From positions 1 to 27,808 of the forward strand of contig DAOUOU010000006.1 of assembly GCA_030626465.1 (NCBI GenBank): a DNA stretch of 27,808 nucleotides, written 5' to 3'. Below the pieces are notes generated by a model. That model had not been told where the DNA came from and made no database searches. It was given only the letters and a program-made list of their open reading frames with translations. Position numbers and translations under genes: made by a program. The first letter of the stretch is position 1, and every line of letters starts with the position of its first letter. Below, one piece after another: positions 7,154 to 15,920 of the stretch. This DNA comes from Bacteroidales bacterium (GTDB lineage: Bacteria; Bacteroidota; Bacteroidia; Bacteroidales; UBA10428).

Positions 7154-9955
7154 ATGAAAAAATTCTTCAAAGTTTTTCTGATAATTGTTCTTCTTATCCT
7201 CGCTGTATTATTTGCATCTCCATTTCTTTTCAAGGGCAAAATTATCTCTATCGCTAATGAACAACTGGAAAAAAATCTGAATGCGAAAGCCTCCTTTTCA
7301 GATATTAACATATCATTGATTCGCAATTTTCCCAATGCAGGTGTCCGGCTTAAGAACCTGGTTGTTGTTGGTATTGAAAGCTTTGAAGGAGACACCCTTC
7401 TCACTATACATTCGATAGATATTGCCCTTGATATTATTAGTGCCATCAAAATGGAGAACATTAAGATCAAGCGTATTTATATTAATAAACCATATGTAAA
7501 TGCTATTGTATTAGAAACCGGTGAAGCAAACTGGGATATTGTTCCCGAGAAAGCCGAAGATGAGCCCGAAGATACAACAGCAACAGAATTCACTGCACAA
7601 GTTACCCTGAAGGTTTTTAAAATAAGCAATGCAAGCTTGAATTACTCTGATTATAAGTCCAGGCTTCTGGCATCATTTGAAAACTTGAATTTCACCCTCT
7701 CCGGTGATTTATCCAAAGATTTTTCAGAACTGGTGATTGATTCAAAAACAGAGAAAGTAAATCTTGTTATGGGGGGTATTCGCTATGCTAAAAACCTTAT
7801 GCTTTCAATACATTTCGATATCGATGCTAATCTAAAGGAATCAATTTATAAATTAAATGAGAATAGCGTTTCTCTCAACAAACTTACCCTGAATTTTGAT
7901 GGCAGTCTGGAAATACCGGAACCTGGAAATATTATTACCAACCTGGCTTTTAACACTGGCAATACTGACTTTAAAACTCTACTGTCATTAGTACCAGCGA
8001 TATATATGACTGATTTTACCGATCTGAAAACAACTGGAAGTCTGAAGCTGGATGGTAATGTGAAGGGCTCAATTACCGAGAATACTACTCCCAGTGTAGA
8101 CCTGAAACTGCTTGTTAAAAATGCAACTTTCAGTTATCCCGACCTGCCAAAATCAGCAGATAATATAGAAATTGATCTGGACCTGCATTACGATGGAATT
8201 CAAATTGATAATACGACCCTTGATGTTAATAAATTTCATGTTGATCTTGGTACAAATTCTGTTGATCTTTCCTTAAATCTGCGAAATCCTGTTACTGATC
8301 CTTTCACAAACGGCCAGCTAGTCGCAGCAATCGATCTTGCCACAGTTGGTGACGTAGTACCAATAGAAAATACCGAGATGAAAGGAATTATTAAAGTGAA
8401 ACTTGACTGGATGGGTAAAGTATCTTCAATTGAAAATCAAAAATACGATGAATTTAAAGCTGACGGGAATATTGAAATTACAAATCTGTTCTACAATAGC
8501 GCTGATATACCAAGGGCATTTCTCTTAAAGGAATCAAAAATCAGCTTCTCACCTGAATTTATGGAAGTTTCATCTTTTAGTGCTACCCTGGGATTAAGTG
8601 ATTTTAGTATGTATGGCCAGCTAAGCAATTATATACCTTATGTTTTAAAAGATGAGACAATTAAAGGTAAACTCACTCTGAATTCGAACCATATAGACCT
8701 GAATGAATTCATGGCAGAAAGTAAAGCAACTGAAGAACCAGATCCAAAAGCAGATACACTTCCTCTGGAAGTAATAGAAGTACCAGGAAATATCGATTTC
8801 AGACTACAAGCTTCTATAAGTGAACTCTTTTATGATAAGCTTGAAATTAATGATGTTAAAGGAATTATTGTAGTGAAAGATAAAAAAGTAATCATGGAGA
8901 ATCTGAGTATGAATATGCTGGATGGAAATTTTATTCTCTCAGGAGAATATAATACTCAGGATATTAAAAGTCCTCTTGTCGACTTTAATTTTAATGCCAG
9001 TAACATTGATGTCCCCATGTGTTTTGTTGCTTTTGATGTACTGGCCAGGATAGCACCAATTGCCTCAAAAACAGAAGGAAAAGTATCTCTCGGCATGAGA
9101 TTCACAAGCTTTTTAGCTTCCGATATGAAGCCTGTATTGAGTTCTATTGCAGGAGAAGGTAGCCTCGCATCCAGGCGCCTCAGTATCAAAAGCTCGGATG
9201 CTTTTAGCGCTATAGGAAATGTCCTTAATACGGATGCCTTCAATAACCTGGCTTTAAATGACCTGGAAATTGATTTCGAAATAATAGACGGTCACGTTTT
9301 CGTTGATCCTTTTGAAACCAGGATGGGAGATGTTACCATGTTGATTGCAGGTGAACAGTCTTTTGAAAACACCCTGAATTACGGGATCAACCTGAGTGCA
9401 CCAAGTAAGTTGCTGGGACTGGAGAATAAGGCAATCAATGATTTGTACAAAAGTGCTGCATCAAAAGGGATTGCCATTCCCAAATCAGAAACAGTTAATT
9501 TACTCGCAAAAATAACCGGTAAAATGAAGGATCCTAAGGTTAGCATCGACTTGAAAGACAACATCACCAAGACAACTACCGAGATTAAAGAAGAATTAAT
9601 TGAAACAGGCAAACAAGTTATTGAAGAGAAAAAGGAAGAAGCCAAAAAAGAAGCTAAGAAACAAGCCAGAGCTGAAGCAGATAAGATAATGAAAGAAGCA
9701 GAAAAACAAGCCGCCAATGTAAAATCAGAAGCTAAAAGACTTGCCGATGCTGTGCGGTATGAAGCCAATGCTAATGCAAAGAAATTACTTGATGAAGCAA
9801 GAAATCCTATAACGCAAGCTGCAGCAGAACCGGCTGCTAAAAAATTGAGAAGTGAGGGTGAGAAAAAGGCGAGGAAAATTGAAAGTGAAGCAGATGCCAA
9901 GGCTGAAAAAATCCTTAAGAATGCCAGGATAAAAGCTGATAAACTTTTAGAGTAA
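7154..9955 (+). CDS. AsmA-family envelope protein with coiled-coil tail
   Basis: A 933-residue protein with an N-terminal membrane anchor (about 4-23, FFKVFLIIVLLILAVLFASP) followed by a large beta-rich body. The segment after the anchor (KGKIISIANEQLEKNLNAKA, then SDINISLIRNFPNAGVRLKN) is characteristic of AsmA family proteins, and the region around 590-790 matches the AsmA C-terminal region in character (LASRRLSIKSSDAFSAIGNVL, then DLEIDFEIIDGHVFVDPF). AsmA-like proteins span the periplasm and are linked to outer-membrane assembly or lipid transport. From about residue 808 to the end the sequence turns into an Ala/Lys/Glu-rich helix, predicted to be a coiled coil. It stands alone on the plus strand, divergent from the sensor kinase and convergent with rplS. 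The start ATG is clear, with AT-rich sequence ahead. Confidence 0.85.
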   Translation: MKKFFKVFLIIVLLILAVLFASPFLFKGKIISIANEQLEKNLNAKASFSDINISLIRNFPNAGVRLKNLVVVGIESFEGDTLLTIHSIDIALDIISAIKMENIKIKRIYINKPYVNAIVLETGEANWDIVPEKAEDEPEDTTATEFTAQVTLKVFKISNASLNYSDYKSRLLASFENLNFTLSGDLSKDFSELVIDSKTEKVNLVMGGIRYAKNLMLSIHFDIDANLKESIYKLNENSVSLNKLTLNFDGSLEIPEPGNIITNLAFNTGNTDFKTLLSLVPAIYMTDFTDLKTTGSLKLDGNVKGSITENTTPSVDLKLLVKNATFSYPDLPKSADNIEIDLDLHYDGIQIDNTTLDVNKFHVDLGTNSVDLSLNLRNPVTDPFTNGQLVAAIDLATVGDVVPIENTEMKGIIKVKLDWMGKVSSIENQKYDEFKADGNIEITNLFYNSADIPRAFLLKESKISFSPEFMEVSSFSATLGLSDFSMYGQLSNYIPYVLKDETIKGKLTLNSNHIDLNEFMAESKATEEPDPKADTLPLEVIEVPGNIDFRLQASISELFYDKLEINDVKGIIVVKDKKVIMENLSMNMLDGNFILSGEYNTQDIKSPLVDFNFNASNIDVPMCFVAFDVLARIAPIASKTEGKVSLGMRFTSFLASDMKPVLSSIAGEGSLASRRLSIKSSDAFSAIGNVLNTDAFNNLALNDLEIDFEIIDGHVFVDPFETRMGDVTMLIAGEQSFENTLNYGINLSAPSKLLGLENKAINDLYKSAASKGIAIPKSETVNLLAKITGKMKDPKVSIDLKDNITKTTTEIKEELIETGKQVIEEKKEEAKKEAKKQARAEADKIMKEAEKQAANVKSEAKRLADAVRYEANANAKKLLDEARNPITQAAAEPAAKKLRSEGEKKARKIESEADAKAEKILKNARIKADKLLE

Positions 9956-9983
9956 CACAAATAAAAGAGGCTGTCTTAAAAGT

Positions 9984-10334
9984 TTAGATTAATCGTTTTT
10001 CCTGGATGCGTGCTTTTTTCCCGGTTAAATCACGTAGATAAAATATTCTCGCCCTGCGCACACGTCCTTTTTTATTGATATCTATTTTGTCGATAAATGG
10101 TGAGGCAATAGGGAATATTCTTTCCACACCAATATTGCCAGACATTTTCCGGACGGTAAATGTTTCTTTCAGACCATTTCCTTTGCGTTGAAGGACAACT
10201 CCCCTAAAATTCTGAATTCTCTCTTTGTTTCCCTCTTTAATCTTATAGTGTATTGTAATTGTGTCTCCTGCTGCAAACTTTGGAAATTCTTTTTTAGTAT
10301 TAAATTGATCTTCAGCCACCTTTATTAAGTCCAT
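9984..10334 (-). CDS. rplS: 50S ribosomal protein L19
   Basis: A 116-residue protein with the full-length L19 pattern: FPKFAAGDTITIHYKIKEG, QNFRGVVLQRKG, TFTVRKMSGNIGVERIFP and RRARIFYLRDLTGKKARI. L19 lies at the interface of the 30S and 50S subunits of the ribosome. The ATG is at 10332-10334. The gene is monocistronic here rather than in the rimM-trmD-rplS operon known from many other bacteria. It has its own 5' leader with a small hairpin, described separately. Confidence 0.98.
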   Translation of the reverse strand: MDLIKVAEDQFNTKKEFPKFAAGDTITIHYKIKEGNKERIQNFRGVVLQRKGNGLKETFTVRKMSGNIGVERIFPIASPFIDKIDINKKGRVRRARIFYLRDLTGKKARIQEKRLI

Positions 10335-10361
10335 CCTATTATATTTTTTTAAGGTTTATAC

Positions 10362-10376
10362 CCTGAAAAATTCAGG
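10362..10376 (-). promoter_or_regulatory. Hairpin in the rplS 5' leader
   Basis: On the minus strand CCTGAA-TTT-TTCAGG forms a perfect 6-bp stem, 28 bases upstream of the rplS ATG. An approximate -7 element (AATATTTG on the minus strand, near 10388-10395) lies just upstream, so the hairpin would be near the 5' end of the transcript. It could be a site for autoregulation of L19, as ribosomal protein leaders commonly are, or simply chance; no T-tract follows, so it is not a terminator. Confidence 0.35.
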
Positions 10377-10444
10377 TCGCAATATTACAAATATTTTTTC
10401 AATCAACACAATAGATCCAGTGATATTTTGGTGAAAGAAAATTG

Positions 10445-12073
10445 TTAATGGCTATCCTCTCCTTTATATAAAAACTTATCATTGGTCTCATCAACAATTT
10501 TCCTGTACCATTTTTCACTATAGCCAGGTTGTTCCAACTCAGGGTTTTGTTGTCCATCAACATAAGTTTTTATATTTCCATCCATATACCTGGTAAAAAG
10601 ATAATGATACAATTCCTTCCATATATCTGTTGTCTGATTTCCCATGCTTACTGAGAATTCAGTTAACAATTCAAGGGCCTGTTTCTTATCAATTGTATAA
10701 AGCTCTTCTGCCTTATTATCAATACCATCAATCTCTTCAATATATTTCTGTTCAAGTGCGGCCTGTTTTTTCCTGATATGAGGAATCATTATATTGTATC
10801 TTGTATAGGCAAAATTTGACACCTGATTGAAGATCCAGAAAGCAGAACTATCACTAAACTTCATCATTGAACCGTTTCCAGCAGCATAACTTTCCGGCAC
10901 CTCATTTATCCCGCAATACATAGGAACATATACTGTACTGTATGTATCATCTACTCCAAACCATAGTATTCCACCAATTGGATCCGGCAACCAGTTACGG
11001 CATTGTGCTACAAAAGAAAAACCTGTTTGCTGGGTTGAAATTGCCCGTTCATTAAAATAACTTACACTGTCCAACTCCCAGACAAGAGGACGCCAGCGAA
11101 CAATACAATCATATGGTCCTGCCCCTATGTCTTTGGTCATATCCATTCTTGTGCCCTGGAAATAATCTCGCATCAGTTCCATTACATCCTTTACGGTGAG
11201 TCTTTTCTCAGGCTTTACCCATAAAGGCATTCGATTCTCAAGGTTTTCTCCCATAGCATAATCCTCATATTTCATCATAGCATTATTTACTCTGCGGAAT
11301 CCTGACCATACCCTGGCTTCACAAAACCTGGCTCCTCCAAAATCAATTGGAGCATAGACATCAGCAAAGCTGAAATCCTCATCCCTGCCAGTATAATACC
11401 CCTTTTCCCTGGCAAAAGAGATAATATCCTCCGAGTACAGGCAATTGTCGGGATCATTTAACGGGAATGTTAATATTCTTGCCTGGTTAGCATGACCTGA
11501 AATAAAACCATCAGGGATTCTTCTGGCAACCCAGACCGCACCCTTATTGCCTGCTCCTTTACCAATTAATTCCATTATCCATACTTCATCAGGATCGGCT
11601 ATAGAGAATGATTCACCCAAACTGTAATACCCGTATTCAGTTACAAGAGTGTTCATAATATGTATTGCTTCACGTGCGGTTTTTGCACGCTGTAATGTTA
11701 TATACATAAGACTGCCATAATCAATGATTCCTGTTGTGTCAATTAATTCAGGCCTTCCTCCAAATGTTGTTTCGCCAATTGCGAGTTGATGTTCATTTAT
11801 GTTACCTACCACCTTGTAGGTCTCATATACCTGTTTTATCTTTCCCAGTTCAAAATCTGTATCCCATTCATATATTGTTAAAGAATCTGCCGGATCATGC
11901 TTTTGTGCCTGCCAGTAATACAGCTCACCATATAACACATGTGAATCAGCAGCATATGTAATCATTGTCGATCCATCGGCCGATGCCCCTTTTGTAATAA
12001 GAAAATTTGTACATGCATTTGTAATGTTTAGTGAGATAAATAACAGTGTTACACCAAATGATATGTTTCTCAT
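10445..12073 (-). CDS. C69 family dipeptidase
   Basis: A 542-residue secreted or periplasmic peptidase of family C69 (dipeptidase A, Ntn-hydrolase fold). A signal peptide (about 1-20, ISFGVTLLFISLNITNA) ends right before C21 in CTNFLITKGASADGSTMITYA. In this family the N-terminal nucleophile is such a cysteine exposed by processing, so here signal cleavage itself may generate the active N-terminus. Other family features are SLGESFSIADPDEVWIMELI, KGAVWVARRIPDGFISGHAN and the later WRPLVWELDSVSYFNERAI. It would hydrolyse dipeptides released outside the cytoplasm. It lies upstream of rplS and downstream of anmK on the same strand, but with a 287-base gap and a hairpin terminator between it and anmK, so it is probably transcribed alone. 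Confidence 0.92.
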   Translation of the reverse strand: MRNISFGVTLLFISLNITNACTNFLITKGASADGSTMITYAADSHVLYGELYYWQAQKHDPADSLTIYEWDTDFELGKIKQVYETYKVVGNINEHQLAIGETTFGGRPELIDTTGIIDYGSLMYITLQRAKTAREAIHIMNTLVTEYGYYSLGESFSIADPDEVWIMELIGKGAGNKGAVWVARRIPDGFISGHANQARILTFPLNDPDNCLYSEDIISFAREKGYYTGRDEDFSFADVYAPIDFGGARFCEARVWSGFRRVNNAMMKYEDYAMGENLENRMPLWVKPEKRLTVKDVMELMRDYFQGTRMDMTKDIGAGPYDCIVRWRPLVWELDSVSYFNERAISTQQTGFSFVAQCRNWLPDPIGGILWFGVDDTYSTVYVPMYCGINEVPESYAAGNGSMMKFSDSSAFWIFNQVSNFAYTRYNIMIPHIRKKQAALEQKYIEEIDGIDNKAEELYTIDKKQALELLTEFSVSMGNQTTDIWKELYHYLFTRYMDGNIKTYVDGQQNPELEQPGYSEKWYRKIVDETNDKFLYKGEDSH

Positions 12074-12336
12074 GGTATCGTATATTTGTGAATATAAGTT
12101 TTAATTTATCATAAATAATTAACTAGAATATATGATCATATACAAACAAATTAATCCAGTTAGTCATTATCATCGATTGCTTAATAAAAAATAAAATGTA
12201 AGTTATGGTATTTTTGACTATAATAGCTATCTTTGTGGCATAATCCTATTGGATAAGAATATTTGTAATTTCATATCTTTTTGTTAGTGGTTAGGATTTA
12301 GTTAGTAACTGGATTGTTTTATGTAGTTAGGGTTTG

Positions 12337-12360
12337 AAAGTGGGTCAGAAGACCCACTTT
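12337..12360. terminator. Hairpin terminator after anmK
   Basis: AAAGTGGGTC (12337-12346), loop AGAA, GACCCACTTT (12351-12360): a perfect 10-bp stem directly after the anmK stop codon. For the minus-strand anmK transcript the stem ends in three U residues. On the plus strand it is followed by CTATTTTTG, a better U-tract, so it could act in both directions. Confidence 0.75.
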
Positions 12361-13428
12361 CTATTTTTGTCCACAATACAATGATCCGCATACGGTATCA
12401 CTTTTTGCCCCGGTCACTGAGGCATAACAATTAATTTGGCCCAGATATCTCAACAATCCCAAAAACGCAAAAACAATAGCTTCCTTGTAATCAATAGTTT
12501 TTGAATCTGGTTTTTTTAATCTGGCAGTTGAATTTTCAATGAGCATTTGCATAAGATAACCATTGTGAACTCCTCCACCGGTCACCAGGATATCATGCAA
12601 ATCATATTTTACAAATGTGGTAACAATCTGGTTGGAAATATGTTGGTAGAACGTGCAAAGCTTATCTTCCAATGAGCAGTTAACTGATTCCATTACGTGC
12701 AATAATTCAGTTTCTATCCATTCTCTGCTTAAAGATTTGGGCGGTGTTTCTGAATAGTAAGGCATTGAGTTCAATCGATTCAACAGAGGTATGGAGACTT
12801 TTCCTTTCATACCGATGATTCCACCATTATCATATTCGTGTCCCAATTTGTTAGCGTAGTAATTCAGAACAATATTTACAGGACAAACATCAAATGCCAG
12901 GCGTTTTCCATGAAAGTCGAATGAAATATTTGAAAAACCTCCAAGATTAAGGCAGGCCTGATAGTTACCAAACAGTAGTTTATCCCCAACCGGTACCAAA
13001 GGCGCTCCCTGTCCTCCATTTGCAATGTCGGTGGATCTGAAATCAGATACAACATCCAAACCGGTAACTGTGGTAATATTTGCTCCATGCCCGATTTGCA
13101 GGCTGTATCCTTCATCCGGTTTGTGGAATATTGTATGGCCATGCGAAGCTACCAAATCACTTTTTATACCTGATTCTTCAACACTTGTATTTACAATATG
13201 CCCCAGATAATCACCATATATTCGATCCATTTTAGCAAGCTCTTCACTATTCAGGTTTGGTGCACCTTTTAAAGCTTTTTTCCAGTAGTTCTCGTAGAGA
13301 AATGTCTTTGAGTGCAACAAATCATATCCCCAGATTGAATTATTCTTAAAAAATGAACAAACAGCAACATCGACTCCATCAAGACTTGTCCCCGACATCA
13401 TACCGATCACTGTATAATTCGATTTCAT
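12361..13428 (-). CDS. anmK: Anhydro-N-acetylmuramic acid kinase
   Basis: A 355-residue cytoplasmic kinase that opens the 1,6-anhydro ring of anhydro-MurNAc and phosphorylates it to MurNAc 6-phosphate, a step in reuse of cell-wall fragments. The N-terminal GMMSGTSLDGVDVAV (9-23) is the family signature for the phosphate-binding loop. ASHGHTIFHKP, SDFRSTDIANGGQGAPLVP and NLGGFSNIS follow as expected, and the length is normal. The usual FDTGPGN motif appears as FDVCPVN, keeping the aspartate and asparagine; I take this as a lineage variant. It starts 4 bases after the end of the M23 endopeptidase gene, so the two are almost certainly co-transcribed, joining a wall hydrolase to wall recycling. 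Confidence 0.95.
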   Translation of the reverse strand: MKSNYTVIGMMSGTSLDGVDVAVCSFFKNNSIWGYDLLHSKTFLYENYWKKALKGAPNLNSEELAKMDRIYGDYLGHIVNTSVEESGIKSDLVASHGHTIFHKPDEGYSLQIGHGANITTVTGLDVVSDFRSTDIANGGQGAPLVPVGDKLLFGNYQACLNLGGFSNISFDFHGKRLAFDVCPVNIVLNYYANKLGHEYDNGGIIGMKGKVSIPLLNRLNSMPYYSETPPKSLSREWIETELLHVMESVNCSLEDKLCTFYQHISNQIVTTFVKYDLHDILVTGGGVHNGYLMQMLIENSTARLKKPDSKTIDYKEAIVFAFLGLLRYLGQINCYASVTGAKSDTVCGSLYCGQK

Positions 13429-13432
13429 TCAA

Positions 13433-15172
13433 TTAATAGTTAAACTGGCTTTCGAAAACTGCAATATTATTCTTCATATCCACTAAATGAAGCTTTAGAG
13501 AATGGATTTTTCCCGAATCCAGTTTTTCATTATCAATAGTATAACTCATTGTATGACTCTTTGCATCATATTCAAGTAAAGCCCATTTATTGTCGATGTA
13601 TGCATTATATGATTTCAAACCTGATAATTCATCCTCAACTTTAAATGTAATTTTCTGTCCTTCAAGGAATTCACCATTCTCAGTAAAATTTTCAGGAACT
13701 ATTATTGGCGCAAGAGTGTCAGCAACAATAATAAATTTACCGAAATTTCTGGTATAAACATTTAATTGTCCGTTGATCCATTCCCCGCCTTCGGATGATA
13801 ATTTATTATTACCATCAATTCTTGCAAGGATAAGTTTGGATTCCAGGGATTTTGGAATAGAATCCGGAGTGAGTTTGATAGTGAATTTTTTATGCAAAGG
13901 CTCACTTTCTTTATGAATAATTAATGTATCTGAAAATACTGAAGGAGAGGGTATTTTTGAATAATGAAAACTTATGTCACGATACAATGCGCCGGGAGGA
14001 ATTCTTATGGTAGCATTGTCTGTTTTAAATTCTGCTCCTTCATTCCATTTAACAAATTTTGAATCATCCCTGTCAGGTATTTCAGTGCCATCCTTTGTGC
14101 TCTTCCTGAAGAAAAATGTTACTGTTGATTTGTTGCCATATGCATCATTGGCAATTATCAAACCTCTTTGTACCGAATCATTTGTAACCTGATACAAAGC
14201 ACCGGAAATAGTATTCTGATAAATTGGCAACTTGTTATTCGGTAAAAGAAACAAACGATGTACACTTTTGCTTTCGGTTGTTTTCAAATCGTAATCCATA
14301 TGAGCATTTATGTACCTTGTATGTGCAAATGAAATTGCATCGATGGAAAGGGCAAAGACAGATTCCTGGTTTACCTTGAGTTCAAGGGAATATACTCCAC
14401 ATCGATTGGCTGATCCATCAAGAAAGTCGTACACCTCTGCACCAATACCATAGTAATCATATTCCAGTGGAATAACATCCTGCACCGTGTAGGTTGAGTC
14501 ATTTTCTCTGGTAACAGTATATTGTTGTCTTACTTCACCATTATTACCAATTATTCTTTGCTGCGGAAATGAATACAGGTATAAATTCCTGAATTCAGGT
14601 GGTTGTTCGTCTTTGATCGGGAAGTCAAATTTCAACACGTTTACAGGAATCTGGCCATTCGATTTTCTTATTTCAAAATGCAGATGAGGACCTCCGGACC
14701 TTCCTGTATTTCCCGAATAGGCAAATTGTTGTCCCTTCTCGAAGGTAAATCTATTCCCGGAAGGATAAAGATCGACTTCAAATTTCTGAAGTTTATACTG
14801 CATTTGTTTTACATAATCCTGAATGTCTGTGTTGTATCTATCCAGATGCCCATATACTGTTGTGTAACCATTTGGGTGAGTTATATAAATGGAATTGCCA
14901 TATCCTCCACTTTGAATCTTGATCCGTGAAATGTATCCTTTCTCAACTGAATAAACCGGTTGTCCGATCTTGCCCTGAGTTTTAATATCAATTCCGGCAT
15001 GAAAATGAGTCGATCGTAATTCACCAAAATTACCTGAGAGTAAGAGAGGAATATGTAAGGGGGAATCAAAGTCTGCCAGGTAGTTAGACTGGCAAAATGT
15101 ATAAGCCGGAATCATTTTTAAGAACAGACCTATTGCCAGGAACTTAGTTAAAAGTTTTATAAATTTAATCAT
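13433..15172 (-). CDS. M23 family peptidoglycan endopeptidase
   Basis: A 579-residue exported metallopeptidase. The N-terminus has a hydrophobic signal (about 7-27, LLTKFLAIGLFLKMIPAYTF). The LytM/M23 domain (about 38-180) holds the zinc ligands H58 and D62 in HAGIDIKTQG, then YGHLD (H109) and the HLHFEIRK motif with H163 and H165. The remaining 400 residues are beta-rich, Ig-like or carbohydrate-binding in appearance, with no catalytic motif I recognise. It should cut peptide cross-links of peptidoglycan in the periplasm; all catalytic residues are present, so it is likely active rather than an EnvC-like activator. It heads a two-gene unit with anmK. An exact -7 element lies upstream. Confidence 0.93.
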   Translation of the reverse strand: MIKFIKLLTKFLAIGLFLKMIPAYTFCQSNYLADFDSPLHIPLLLSGNFGELRSTHFHAGIDIKTQGKIGQPVYSVEKGYISRIKIQSGGYGNSIYITHPNGYTTVYGHLDRYNTDIQDYVKQMQYKLQKFEVDLYPSGNRFTFEKGQQFAYSGNTGRSGGPHLHFEIRKSNGQIPVNVLKFDFPIKDEQPPEFRNLYLYSFPQQRIIGNNGEVRQQYTVTRENDSTYTVQDVIPLEYDYYGIGAEVYDFLDGSANRCGVYSLELKVNQESVFALSIDAISFAHTRYINAHMDYDLKTTESKSVHRLFLLPNNKLPIYQNTISGALYQVTNDSVQRGLIIANDAYGNKSTVTFFFRKSTKDGTEIPDRDDSKFVKWNEGAEFKTDNATIRIPPGALYRDISFHYSKIPSPSVFSDTLIIHKESEPLHKKFTIKLTPDSIPKSLESKLILARIDGNNKLSSEGGEWINGQLNVYTRNFGKFIIVADTLAPIIVPENFTENGEFLEGQKITFKVEDELSGLKSYNAYIDNKWALLEYDAKSHTMSYTIDNEKLDSGKIHSLKLHLVDMKNNIAVFESQFNY

Positions 15173-15205
15173 ATGTCTTCCTTAGTCCAGAATCTATGAA
15201 ATTTG

Positions 15206-15213
15206 CAAAACTA
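15206..15213 (-). promoter_or_regulatory. -7 promoter element for the M23-anmK operon
   Basis: On the minus strand the sequence is TAGTTTTG, exact to TAnnTTTG, ending 33 bases before the M23 ATG. No clear -33 partner is visible. Confidence 0.45.
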
Positions 15214-15254
15214 AGACAATATTTCAGAGTAGTAAAAATGAGAAGATAAATTTT

Positions 15255-15281
15255 TATATTTGTGAGTTCGGGTTAACTTTG
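15255..15281 (+). promoter_or_regulatory. Tandem -7 promoter elements for the zapA-rny region
   Basis: TATATTTG (15255-15262) and TAACTTTG (15274-15281) both match TAnnTTTG exactly. The second would start transcription about 10 bases before the ATG at 15298. They lie back to back with the M23 promoter in the divergent gap. Confidence 0.55.
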
Positions 15282-15297
15282 TAATATTAATTAGTGA

Positions 15298-15591
15298 ATG
15301 GAAAGCAATCACAACAATATAATTACAGATCTGAGAAATAATCTTAAACAAATAATTAATTTCTATCAAACGAAAAAAGAAGAGAACAGGGAACTAAAGG
15401 AAGAAAACGAAAAACTTAAAATAACTGTTCATACATTAAAAAGAGAAACTGACGATAATCATATAAAATACGAGAACATACTACTTGCTAAGACTTTTAC
15501 CGAAGCATCAGGTTCAAGTCATGAGGCAAAAATTAAAGTAAACAGAATTGTGCGGGAGATTGATAAATGTATTGCTCTTTTAAATAAATAA
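15298..15591 (+). CDS. Small coiled-coil protein upstream of ZapA
   Basis: A 97-residue cytoplasmic protein, nearly all helical. Residues about 8-60 show heptad-like spacing of Leu/Ile with dense Glu/Lys (KKEENRELKEENEKLKITVH), which suggests a coiled coil. The C-terminal third (HEAKIKVNRIVREIDKCIALL) is a second amphipathic helix. It lies 8 bases before zapA and follows shared promoter elements, so it is translated with zapA. By position and build it may be a ZapB-like divisome partner, but the sequence does not prove this and I leave it unnamed. Confidence 0.8.
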   Translation: MESNHNNIITDLRNNLKQIINFYQTKKEENRELKEENEKLKITVHTLKRETDDNHIKYENILLAKTFTEASGSSHEAKIKVNRIVREIDKCIALLNK

Positions 15592-15599
15592 ATCATACT

Positions 15600-15890
15600 A
15601 TGGATGATAAGCTTTCCATAAGAGTGAATTTGGCAGACAGGTATTATCCACTTAAAGTTGACAGGAGAGACGAGGAGAAAATAAGGAAAGCAGGAAAAAT
15701 AATAAATGAAAAGGTTCTTCAATACAAGCAAAAATACTCTGATAAAGATGTACAAGATTTTCTTGCCATGGCTGCGTTGCATTATGTGACGAAATTAATT
15801 GAACATGAAGATCAAAAGGACACATCGCAACTGGTGCAGAGCATAAAAGAATTAAATGAAGAACTGGAAGTATATCTGAAGGAAGAGTAA
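15600..15890 (+). CDS. zapA: Cell division protein ZapA
   Basis: A 96-residue protein with the ZapA layout: a short beta-alpha N-terminal domain (LSIRVNLADRYYPLKVDRRDEEKIRKAGKIINE) and a long C-terminal helix for dimer/tetramer coiled coil (about 45-96). The stretch VQDFLAMAALHYVTKL matches the family motif around the start of the long helix. ZapA binds FtsZ and bundles its filaments at midcell. The gene follows the small coiled-coil gene by 8 bases and precedes the structured RNA and ribonuclease Y gene. Confidence 0.9.
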   Translation: MDDKLSIRVNLADRYYPLKVDRRDEEKIRKAGKIINEKVLQYKQKYSDKDVQDFLAMAALHYVTKLIEHEDQKDTSQLVQSIKELNEELEVYLKEE

Positions 15891-15920
15891 TTAGGTTCTT
15901 TACATATTATATCAAAATAT

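Noticed and set aside
9379..9960. 193-codon minus-strand frame over the end of the AsmA-like gene
   Set aside because: It mirrors the Ala/Lys/Glu repeat tail and reads as low-complexity Ala/Ser/Leu; antisense artefact.
12283..12334. GTTAG/TTAGG-like short repeats before the anmK terminator
   Set aside because: Only a few irregular copies in T/G-rich DNA; likely low complexity.
12361..13428. FDVCPVN instead of FDTGPGN in AnmK as a sign of inactivation
   Set aside because: The aspartate and asparagine are kept and all other motifs are intact, so it is more likely a lineage variant.
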